Origin: DATDIC01 sp963764525
GTDB taxonomy: Bacteria > Pseudomonadota > Alphaproteobacteria > Acetobacterales > Acetobacteraceae
Direction of reading: 5' to 3'
Length of the DNA: 64,000 bases
Assembly (NCBI GenBank): GCA_963764525.1
Contig: CAVXTC010000021.1
Coordinates: 62,001 to 126,000 of the forward strand
Part shown: piece after piece, positions 57,568-64,000 of the stretch
Position numbering within the stretch: position 1 is the first letter of the stretch
Layout: every line of letters begins with the position of its first letter
Notes under the pieces: generated by a model
Told to the model about the DNA's origin: nothing
Databases searched by the model: none
Seen by the model: only the letters and a program-made list of their open reading frames with translations
Position numbers and translations under genes: made by a program

Positions 57568-58745
57568 ACCGCCTGGCCGAGTCGGCCGTAGATGCGCTGC
57601 TGACGCCGCCGCGTGCGCTGCTCCGGCTGGCCTGGGTCAGCACCTGGGACGTGCGGTGCGGGATTGCCGAATATTCCCGTTTTCTCCTTGACCGGCTGCC
57701 GCGGCCGCCGGGCACCTGCACGATCTTCGCCGACGAGCGAATCGCGGCGAAGGTTGCTGACGAAACCGATCCGTGGACAGTCCAATCTGCCTGGCGGCTG
57801 GACGACCCACTCAGCATGACCGAGCTCGCGACCGCGCTCGCCGGCGCGGACCCGGACATCGTCGTCGTGCAGCATCAGCCCGGTCTGTTCGGCTGGGGTG
57901 CGCTCGCCCGGCTGTTGCTCTCGCGGTCGTTGCGCAACCGGGCGGTCGTGGTCACGCTGCACAACACCCGCCACCTGGCCGAAGTGCCCCCGGATGAGCG
58001 GGAGCTGGCGATCGCTGCGCTGTCCGCCATCGCGCGCGTGCTGGTGCATACCGTAGCCGACCTCAACTTCCTTGCGCCGCTCGGCCTGGAGCGCAACGTG
58101 ACATTGCTGCCGCATGGTGCCCCGCCGCCGCTGGATGCTCGGTTGGCGCGTCCGCTCGGCCACGCGGATGCGCCGCTGATCGGTTCGTACGGTTTCTTCC
58201 TTCCAGGCAAGGGGATCCCGCAACTTATCGAGGCGGTCGCCGCGCTGCGCGCGCGTTGGCCCGCGGTGCGTCTGCGTCTGGTCAATGCCGAATACAACAG
58301 CCCGGACTCCGCGGCCGAGATCGCGCTATGCCGGCAAATCGTGGAGCGCCATGGACTGGCCGCATGCGTCGAATTCGTGACCGACTTCCTGTCGCCGGAC
58401 CGATCGGGGGCGCTGCTCGCGGCATGCGACCTTGTGGTGCTGCCCTATCAGGCCTCGACGGAAGCCTCCAGCGCCTCCGTTCGCACCGCGCTCGGTGCCG
58501 GTGTTCCGGTGGCGGTCAGTCCGTTGCCCCTGTTCGACGAGACGGATGGGGCGACCATCCGCCTGTTAGGGATCAGCAGTGATGCGATCGGCGCCGATCT
58601 CGACCGGGTGCTGTCGGATCAGGAGCTGCGGCTGAGTGTGCAGCGGGCTGCGCGAGGCTGGTTGGCGGATCGTGACTGGCGCCTTGTCGCCGAAAGGTTG
58701 CACGGCATGCTGATGGGGCTGGCCGCGAACCCGGCTTCCCGCTGA
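57525..58745 (+). CDS. glycosyltransferase family 4 (probably the third GT module of the preceding protein)
   Basis: 406 codons. RLAWVSTWDVRCGIAEYSRF LLDRL is the start of a GT4 domain. Further motifs are DPDIVVVQHQPGLFGWGALA, VVTLHNTRHLAEVPPDE, APLIGSYGFFLPGKGIPQLI and DLVVLPYQASTEASSASVRT ALG. The frame joins the end of the upstream protein if one base is removed near 57523 (AARYAAG-MADITMATARQTL). The two were therefore probably one polypeptide of about 1,520 residues. It might also be translated alone from ATG 57525 or 57540. Confidence 0.78.
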   Translation: MADITMATARQTLVNRLAESAVDALLTPPRALLRLAWVSTWDVRCGIAEYSRFLLDRLPRPPGTCTIFADERIAAKVADETDPWTVQSAWRLDDPLSMTELATALAGADPDIVVVQHQPGLFGWGALARLLLSRSLRNRAVVVTLHNTRHLAEVPPDERELAIAALSAIARVLVHTVADLNFLAPLGLERNVTLLPHGAPPPLDARLARPLGHADAPLIGSYGFFLPGKGIPQLIEAVAALRARWPAVRLRLVNAEYNSPDSAAEIALCRQIVERHGLAACVEFVTDFLSPDRSGALLAACDLVVLPYQASTEASSASVRTALGAGVPVAVSPLPLFDETDGATIRLLGISSDAIGADLDRVLSDQELRLSVQRAARGWLADRDWRLVAERLHGMLMGLAANPASR

Positions 58746-58940
58746 TCGCCCCCTCGGTTCCGCACCGCTATCGGCTCACCGACACGTTACAGCGACCCCA
58801 CAAAGTTCATCACCCCGGCCTGCATCCAAAAATCGCTTTCTGGCTAATGTAGGTAGCGGCGCCTGCCGCCCGCCCGTGTCGCAAACCCATTGACTTGGGA
58901 AAACGGCCGGGCCGGTCATCCCAGGAGGAGAATCCATCAG

Positions 58941-59867
58941 ATGAGTTCGACCGAGAGCGGCCGCGAGACAGTTGCGGCGAGCAGGCTGGATCGACGCCGC
59001 GTCATGACGCGGTTTGAACTCGGGGTCGCCAGCGCGGCGGCGCTGGGCACAATGGGAGCGGGAGGGCTGGCGCTGACCGGCAAAACAGCATCAGCAGCCG
59101 CCCTTACCGACGCCGACGTGTTCAATTTCGCACTTAACCTGGAGTATCTTGAGGCGGAGTTCTACCTTCGCGCGGTGACCGGCTCGGGTCTGCCTTCGAG
59201 CCTGACCACCGGCACCGGCACCCAGGGGAGTGTGACAGGCGGCGCGCTGGTGCCGTTCCAGAATGCGGCGATCGCGTATTATGCACAGCGGATCGCCAAT
59301 GACGAACTGGCACATGTTCGTTTCATTCGCGAGGTGCTCGGCGCCAGTTCGGTCGCCGAACCGACGATCGACCTGCAGACAGCTTTCACCACCGCAGCGG
59401 TCGCGGCGGGACTGGTTCCTGCCGGCCAGACCTTCAATCCGTTCGCCAGCGAACTGGGCTTCCTGCTTGGGTCGTATCTGTTCGAGGATGTCGGGGTGAC
59501 CGCCTATGCCGGGGCCGCCGCCGTTCTTACAGTGCCGGCGAACATCTCATACGCCGCCAGCATCCTGGCGACCGAGGCGTATCACGCCGGGGCGATTCGC
59601 GGGCGTCTGTCGGAGATCGGTGCCGGGGCCGCAACCGACGCCATCTCCCAATTGCGCTCCAATCTTTCGGGCGTGATGGATTACGGAACCAACTCGCAGG
59701 GCAACCCGTACAATCTCGCCAACGTGGATGTTAACGGCCAGGCGTTTCGCCGCACGCCGGGCCAGGTCCTGGCGATCGTCTATGGCGGCGGCACAACCGG
59801 TGGCCTGTTTTTCCCGAACGGCGTCAATGGCACGATCACCATGGCCACGGCACCCGTTTCCACCTGA
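58941..59867 (+). CDS. ferritin-like domain protein with twin-arginine-type signal
   Basis: 308 residues from ATG 58941, with AGGAGGAG upstream. The N-terminus ASRLDRRRVMTRFELGVASA then AALGTMGAGGLALTGKTASA is a Tat-like export signal. The four-helix ferritin-like domain carries the metal-ligand pattern NLEYLEAEFYLRAV, IANDELAHVRFIREVLG, SYLFEDVGVTAYAGAAA and LATEAYHAGAIRGRL. The C-terminal part (RRTPGQVLAIVYGGGTTGGL FFPNGVNG) is usual for this secreted subfamily. Function is unclear: periplasmic iron handling or a stress protein. It sits between glycan genes and gspK, and a strong hairpin follows its stop. Confidence 0.85.
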   Translation: MSSTESGRETVAASRLDRRRVMTRFELGVASAAALGTMGAGGLALTGKTASAAALTDADVFNFALNLEYLEAEFYLRAVTGSGLPSSLTTGTGTQGSVTGGALVPFQNAAIAYYAQRIANDELAHVRFIREVLGASSVAEPTIDLQTAFTTAAVAAGLVPAGQTFNPFASELGFLLGSYLFEDVGVTAYAGAAAVLTVPANISYAASILATEAYHAGAIRGRLSEIGAGAATDAISQLRSNLSGVMDYGTNSQGNPYNLANVDVNGQAFRRTPGQVLAIVYGGGTTGGLFFPNGVNGTITMATAPVST

Positions 59868-59876
59868 GACCCCGGC

Positions 59877-59914
59877 GCGGATCGCCCTGACCGGCTCCGG
59901 TCAGGGCGATCCGC
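59877..59914. terminator. bidirectional hairpin terminator between ferritin-like gene and gspK
   Basis: The arms gcggatcgccctgaccgg (59877-59894) and ccggtcagggcgatccgc (59897-59914) form an 18-bp perfect stem with a 2-base loop. It lies 9 bp after the ferritin-like stop and covers the gspK stop codon on the other strand, so it can serve both converging genes. It lacks a T-tract. Confidence 0.7.
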
Positions 59915-60707
59915 CGTTCCACATCAGCACATCGAACAGTTTACCGCTCGCAGTGGGCCCGAGCCGCACGATCGCCCGACGAAAGGCTTCGCCGCCACCG
60001 ACTGCGCGCACCTCTATGTCGATCACGCTCTCGTCCGGTCCCGCCCGGCTGGAGGCGGGGATGGTTCCCTTGACGTCGCGAATTGCCCGCAGCACCGCCG
60101 GATCGGCCACCGCCGGGTCAGGGTCGCCGTCATAATAGATCGTCAGATGCGGTGCCACCCGAGAGAGGATCGCCGGGGTTACCCCCAATACGTGACCCAG
60201 TTCGTCCACGCTTTCGAACGGCGCGGCTGGCGGCTCATATCCAAAGCCGGCCTGACGATACGCCGCCGCCATCGACTGTGCCTCCCCGGAGGGGGTGCGC
60301 CACACGATGATGGCGTTGGCGATGGCGTCGGCCGCCTCGGGCCCGACGCCGGTTTCGCGCAGCAGCGCGGTCAGAATGTCGGCCTGTGCGGTATTGAGGT
60401 TGACCTTCCCCGCCTCGCTGCCGATCCGTATCTCGGCAAATCCGCCTGGGATGGCGATGCGGCGGATCGCCCGATCGGCGGGCCAGCGGAACGGCGACTT
60501 GTCCAGCACGTGGAACACTGCCTGGAACACCGCGCCGTCAGCGGCCGCGCCAAGCTCGGCGGCGCGTCGCAGATTGGACGCGAGTTGGGTCTCCTGACGG
60601 GCGGCGGTCACCATGTGGGTGACGATCAGGGCTATCAGGACCAGGGTCCACAGCACGATGAGCAGCGCGAAGCCTGACTCTCGGTAACGCGACCACGGCG
60701 GCGTCAT
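59901..60707 (-). CDS. gspK: type II secretion minor pseudopilin GspK
   Basis: 268 residues. The leader MTPPWSRYRESG/FALLIVLW TLVLIALIVTH lacks the usual Glu at +5, as is normal for GspK. The body has GKVNLNTAQADILTALLRET GVG (GspK/SAM-like domain 2), VDELGHVLGVTPAILSRVAP and HLTIYYDGDPDPAVADPAVL. GspK tops the pseudopilus tip with GspI and GspJ. It is the last gene of the gspI-J-M-(C/N)-K run on this strand. Confidence 0.9.
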   Translation of the reverse strand: MTPPWSRYRESGFALLIVLWTLVLIALIVTHMVTAARQETQLASNLRRAAELGAAADGAVFQAVFHVLDKSPFRWPADRAIRRIAIPGGFAEIRIGSEAGKVNLNTAQADILTALLRETGVGPEAADAIANAIIVWRTPSGEAQSMAAAYRQAGFGYEPPAAPFESVDELGHVLGVTPAILSRVAPHLTIYYDGDPDPAVADPAVLRAIRDVKGTIPASSRAGPDESVIDIEVRAVGGGEAFRRAIVRLGPTASGKLFDVLMWNGGSP

Positions 60708-60728
60708 CTTGGCTTAGCTTCGCTGATA

Positions 60729-61361
60729 TCATTTCTGCGGTGCGGCTTTCGGGCCCGCCATCAGTGCATTCAGGCTCGGCGGCGGCGGCACCGGCGGCGA
60801 CGGCGGCGGCGATGCCATCAGCCGCTCGAGGATTGATCCGCCAGCTACCGGGACCGCGGCGGCCGGCGTGGCGGAGGCGTTCTCCGGGGAGGAGCCCTCT
60901 GGCGCGAACGCCGGGTGCAGCAACTTCACGCCGTCCGGTCCAACCAGCACGACCTCGCCTGCCGCGATCGAGCGCACGAGATACCCTCCGATCCGGTCTC
61001 CGGCGACAGCGATCACCGGCTTTTCGGTCTCGCTGGAAACGAAAATCGCCTGCTTGCCGGCCGCGCTGATCATCACACCGGACAAGCGTGGCAAACCGGC
61101 CTGAGGACCGGCCGGGGCCCTGGCTGCCACCGCCGGGGGGCGGCGGCTGGGGCTGAACAGCGGGCGGGCGACGATGCCGCTGACCCACGCCGCGTCACGC
61201 GCTGCCCCTGGCGTGTCTGCCGCAACCGATGCGATGCCGGCGGTCCGTCGCGACAGCAAACCGGGATCGATGACGGCTCCGGCGTGGCGCTGCTCGATAT
61301 ACAAGGTGCCGCCCAGCGCGACGGCCAGACAGCAGCCCGCGGCGAGCGCGGCCGGGCTCAT
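60729..61361 (-). CDS. type II secretion GspC/GspN-like protein
   Basis: 210 residues. One N-terminal membrane helix (LAAGCCLAVALGGTLYIEQR) is followed by a periplasmic region like the GspC homology domain: IVARPLFSPSRRPPA, LSGVMISAAGKQAIFVSSET, VAGDRIGGYLVRSIAAGEVV LVGPDG. The C-terminus is a Pro-rich tail without a PDZ or coiled-coil domain. By size and position it may be the GspC clamp or the GspN protein; sequence alone does not settle it. It overlaps gspM by four bases. Confidence 0.72.
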   Translation of the reverse strand: MSPAALAAGCCLAVALGGTLYIEQRHAGAVIDPGLLSRRTAGIASVAADTPGAARDAAWVSGIVARPLFSPSRRPPAVAARAPAGPQAGLPRLSGVMISAAGKQAIFVSSETEKPVIAVAGDRIGGYLVRSIAAGEVVLVGPDGVKLLHPAFAPEGSSPENASATPAAAVPVAGGSILERLMASPPPSPPVPPPPSLNALMAGPKAAPQK

Positions 61362-61948
61362 TCCGGTTTTGCCGCGGGGGTTGTGGTTCGAAACGCATAG
61401 ACGACGAACCGGGCGTCCACGTCGGGCTCGGTTGGCCGGGCGACCAGCAGATGCGATTGCAGTTGCAGTTCGCCAACGACCATGCGCGGTTGCGCCTGGG
61501 CGATTTGTTGCAGCAGATGCACCGCATTCGGCAACGCAGTCTCCATGGCGACCCGCAGCCCGATGCGGCGAAACGATCCCGCCGGCGTGGCGGGCAGCAT
61601 CTCGACACTGGACAGCGACGTACCGGCGCTACGCGCCATAGCCTGAAGGCGTTCTTGCAGCGTTGCCCCGGCGATCGCGTCGGTATCGCCGGCCAGCACT
61701 GCCTCCGGCGCCGCGGTTCCGGCCCCCAATCCGGCCGCCTGCTGCTCCAGTGTCGGCAGTGTCACCACGAGTTCCGCCATCCGCTGCTCCAGCCGAGTAC
61801 GCTGCACGAGCGCCTCCTGCCGGTCCGCGTACCATCTCAACAACGGGCCGGCGGCGGCGAACCATGCCAGCAGCAGGGCTCCCAGCGTGAGTGCAAGAGC
61901 GAGCAGGCGACCGCGCGGCCCATTCGGAAGATCGAGCATCATGCGCAT
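61358..61948 (-). CDS. gspM: type II secretion protein GspM
   Basis: 196 residues. A membrane helix (LLALALTLGALLLAWFAAAG) is followed by a heptad-like stretch (QEALVQRTRLEQRMAELVVT LPTLEQQ) and a ferredoxin-like periplasmic domain (LSSVEMLPATPAGSFRRIGL RVAMETALPNAVHLLQQIAQ). This is the layout of GspM subtype b. It would anchor the inner-membrane platform. It lies 36 bp after gspJ, where gspL might be expected; no gspL is present. Confidence 0.78.
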   Translation of the reverse strand: MRMMLDLPNGPRGRLLALALTLGALLLAWFAAAGPLLRWYADRQEALVQRTRLEQRMAELVVTLPTLEQQAAGLGAGTAAPEAVLAGDTDAIAGATLQERLQAMARSAGTSLSSVEMLPATPAGSFRRIGLRVAMETALPNAVHLLQQIAQAQPRMVVGELQLQSHLLVARPTEPDVDARFVVYAFRTTTPAAKPE

Positions 61949-61984
61949 TCGGACGGCTGCTCGTGAACCGCGGAGCCAGCCATG

Positions 61985-62620
61985 TCAGCTCTCCGGGTTG
62001 GAGCGTAAAGGCGCGGCGACGATATCCGGCCAGTGGCGCGGATCGCCTGATGGAAAGGCCAGCCGGATCCGCACCAGTGCCGGCAGGTTGGCGTCGTGCC
62101 AGGCCGAGATCCAGCGCCCCCCGGCTGGTCCCGGCTGCCAGTACGCGAACTCGAGCCGATCGACGCCGCCCAGCAACTCCTCCTGGCGCGGCGACGGCGG
62201 CGGGCCGACCCGCTTCGCGTGCAGATGCGGAGTCCAGCGCAGCAGCAGCCGGTGCCGATTATCCAGCAGCAGCAACATGTCGGCGGTCTCGCCGTCGCTG
62301 CCGGCAATCGGCATGACCGACGTGAACGCGAAACGCCCGCTGGCGCCGCTCACCAATGGCGCGTCGGTCCGTGTGCCCGGATTCATCTGCTCCATCAGCC
62401 GTCTCAGCGTGCGGTCCACCGCTTCCAGATCGCCGCGACGCGTCATGAAACGGGTTTGCGTGTTCCAGGCGGTCAGGCCGAACTGTACCCCCTGCGACAG
62501 GCCCGCCAGCAGAAAGCCGAGTACCACCAGCGCGACGAGAATCTCCAGCAGAGTGAACCCGGCGCCCCCGGTGTCAGCTCGCGCCGCGGCGGGCGTGATC
62601 CCGGCGCCGGGCGGGATCAT
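61985..62620 (-). CDS. gspJ: type II secretion minor pseudopilin GspJ
   Basis: About 211 residues from ATG 62620, which overlaps the gspI stop (ATGA); the longer frame to 62692 lies inside gspI. Leader ARADTGGAG/FTLLEILVALVVLGFLLAG has Glu at +5. The body reads DLEAVDRTLRRLMEQMNPGT, RHRLLLRWTPHLHAK and LLGGVDRLEFAYWQPGPAGG RW, the GspJ pattern. Confidence 0.88.
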   Translation of the reverse strand: MIPPGAGITPAAARADTGGAGFTLLEILVALVVLGFLLAGLSQGVQFGLTAWNTQTRFMTRRGDLEAVDRTLRRLMEQMNPGTRTDAPLVSGASGRFAFTSVMPIAGSDGETADMLLLLDNRHRLLLRWTPHLHAKRVGPPPSPRQEELLGGVDRLEFAYWQPGPAGGRWISAWHDANLPALVRIRLAFPSGDPRHWPDIVAAPLRSNPES

Positions 62621-63144
62621 GGACGCGACGCCAATTTGGCGAGCCGACTGGTGACAAGGCGGACCTGGCGGGGTTTCCCGTCTTCCTGCCATGCGATGGC
62701 AACCGTCACCGTGTACAGTCCGGCGCGCGGGCCCTGGTCCACCAAGGCCACGCCTCCGACGGCGGCGATCGGTGCCTGACCGACCAGAGCGACATCGATC
62801 CGCCAGTGATAACCGCCACCGTCATCACCTTGCTGCTCATTGACCGGCAACACACCGCCAGGCGCGACCGCGGCGAGATGGGATTGGGCGCGTGAAACCG
62901 CTTCTTCGTACCGGCCGGCGACCCGCACCGCGCGCAACTCGCCCCCTGTCATCCGGAAAAGTTCCATGAGAGCGAGCGCAGCGATTACAAAAGCGACGAT
63001 TACCTCAAGAAGTGTGAAGCCGCGCACCTGGCGGGGGATGGGTGCAGTTCGGCGATACCTCGCAGTCTCCCGGGACGGGCCGACAGGCGGTCTCCTGTAC
63101 ACGGCAATGAAGCCACCGCCCTCCAATCCGCCCGGCGATATCAT
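62617..63144 (-). CDS. gspI: type II secretion minor pseudopilin GspI
   Basis: About 175 residues from ATG 63144, which overlaps the stop of the upstream glycosyltransferase (ATGA). A longer open frame to 63240 lies inside that gene. The leader PRQVRG/FTLLEVIVAFVIAALALMELF has Glu at +5. The body has RVAGRYEEAVSRAQSHLAAV, GYHWRIDVALVG and ITVAIAW-type strands (LYTVTVAIAWQEDGKPRQVR). The leader is preceded by an unusually long ~40-residue basic N-terminus, so the true start may be further in. Confidence 0.85.
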   Translation of the reverse strand: MISPGGLEGGGFIAVYRRPPVGPSRETARYRRTAPIPRQVRGFTLLEVIVAFVIAALALMELFRMTGGELRAVRVAGRYEEAVSRAQSHLAAVAPGGVLPVNEQQGDDGGGYHWRIDVALVGQAPIAAVGGVALVDQGPRAGLYTVTVAIAWQEDGKPRQVRLVTSRLAKLASRP

Positions 63145-64000
63145 TTCGCCGCAACGGACAGCGTGCCGGGCATGTCGATATTGCCAGGAACACCGGCGGT
63201 TCGTAGCGCATCCAGCACGGCCGAAGCTGACCGGGCCCAAGGCACCGGCTCAAACTCCTGCACGATTTTCGCTCGCCACCGGCCGATCTCTTCCGGTTTT
63301 TCGAGTATGTCGCGGATCATCTCGTACGCCTGATTCCCGTTTTCCGGGTCGAAATAGCGTGCGAGGTTCCCACCGGCTTCCGGCAGCGAGGTGGCGTTCG
63401 ACGCGAAGCATGGGCGCCCGAAAGCAAGGCTCTCGCTGACCGGCAAACCCCATCCTTCGTAGAAGGATGGAAACACGGTGAACAGGCAGCCGGCATAGAG
63501 ACGTTTTAATTCCGCATCAGTTGGGTTCTCGATTACCACGATCTTGCCATCAAGGAATGCCGCATTGTGCAACTGCTGAATCAGGTCGGCGATCAGCCAG
63601 CCGATCCGGCCGGCCAGTACCAGCGTCGGGACGAGATGATGAGGCAGCGTCCCCAGCAACCGGCGCCACAAGCGGAACAGCAGAACGTGGTTCTTGCGCG
63701 CCTCGATGGTGGAAACGACGAGCGCGTAGCTGCCTGCCGGCGGCAACGGGCGCCCCAGTTCGGGCCGGCCGAGTTCGTTGGGCAGTGGCGCGGGCGACGG
63801 CATGTCGCTTTCGGGCAGGGCGGCGGCGCCGTGGAACCCCGTCCCGATCGGGATCGGTCGCGGCACGATGCCGTTCTCGACCGCCAATTCGGACAGGTAG
63901 GCAGCAACATCGATCGCGCTGGCACGCGAAATCGTGAGGATCACGTCGGCGAGAGGCAGGACGGAATTTGTCCAATGGGTGAAGATCCGGATCAGGCCCT
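63141..64000 (-). CDS. glycosyltransferase family 4, 5' partial
   Basis: Open to the right edge; the visible part continues upstream as IRIFTHWTNSVLPLADVILT. The C-terminal GT-B half is clear: YALVVSTIEARKNHVLLFRL W (the STIEARKN motif of mannosyl- and WbpZ-like enzymes), LVLAGRIGWLIADLIQQL, and the EX7E motif in FPSFYEGWGLPVSESLAFGR. It overlaps gspI by four bases, so a surface-glycan gene heads the gspI-J-M-K operon. Confidence 0.82.
   Translation of the reverse strand, partial: GLIRIFTHWTNSVLPLADVILTISRASAIDVAAYLSELAVENGIVPRPIPIGTGFHGAAALPESDMPSPAPLPNELGRPELGRPLPPAGSYALVVSTIEARKNHVLLFRLWRRLLGTLPHHLVPTLVLAGRIGWLIADLIQQLHNAAFLDGKIVVIENPTDAELKRLYAGCLFTVFPSFYEGWGLPVSESLAFGRPCFASNATSLPEAGGNLARYFDPENGNQAYEMIRDILEKPEEIGRWRAKIVQEFEPVPWARSASAVLDALRTAGVPGNIDMPGTLSVAAK

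Overview
The window is a high-GC chromosomal segment from an alphaproteobacterium, most likely a member of the Acetobacteraceae. The reasons are the block trpG-trpD-trpC-moaC-moeA-lexA on one strand, a direct-repeat LexA box of the alphaproteobacterial type (GAAC-N7-GAAC) upstream of lexA, and the mix of insertion-sequence families. No rRNA, CRISPR array, phage integrase or replication origin was seen. One tRNA gene (Thr, anticodon CGT) is present.

Layout. 1-10.8 kb holds mixed metabolic genes: the end of an FAD-oxidoreductase/SelD fusion, a frameshifted hybrid sensor kinase, two sulfotransferases, a tartrate/D-malate dehydrogenase, a solute-binding protein with an AhpD-like protein, and an MlaC/HpnM-type protein. 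10.8-18.9 kb is an insertion-sequence graveyard around a secreted, glycosidase-like beta-roll protein. It contains an IS701 remnant that was itself hit by an IS1634-like element, which is flanked by 16-bp inverted repeats and a TTAG duplication. 18.9-36.0 kb is an exopolysaccharide cluster: UDP-xylose synthase, a UDP-glucose dehydrogenase stump, a sugar-phosphate transferase, glycosyltransferases, a Wzz/Wzc-type co-polymerase, flippase, aldo-keto reductase, GMC oxidoreductase, polymerase/ligase and acyltransferase. Much of it is broken, and the acyltransferase is split by an ISAzo13-family element. 36.0-37.7 kb is more transposase debris. 37.75-43.1 kb holds tRNA-Thr, lexA, the molybdopterin genes moeA/moaC and trpC/D/G.

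43.4-64 kb is dominated by a type II secretion system in pieces: gspH-F-E facing the prepilin peptidase gene, gspG and gspD, then gspK, a GspC/N-like gene, gspM, gspJ and gspI. Between the pieces lie a lytic-transglycosylase-like gene and a surface-glycan group made of a sugar-nucleotide epimerase/reductase, an FkbM methyltransferase and a very large FkbM-coiled-coil-glycosyltransferase protein, followed by a Tat-type ferritin-like protein. No gspL was recognised. The secretion genes probably export proteins, and the glycan genes at both ends of the window probably shape the cell surface. The link between the two is inference.

Caution: about twenty single-base frameshifts interrupt conserved genes across the window, including trpC, trpD and moeA. 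Most look like one extra base. Either the assembly carries indel errors or the region is decaying, so 'pseudogene' below means 'reading frame broken as given'.
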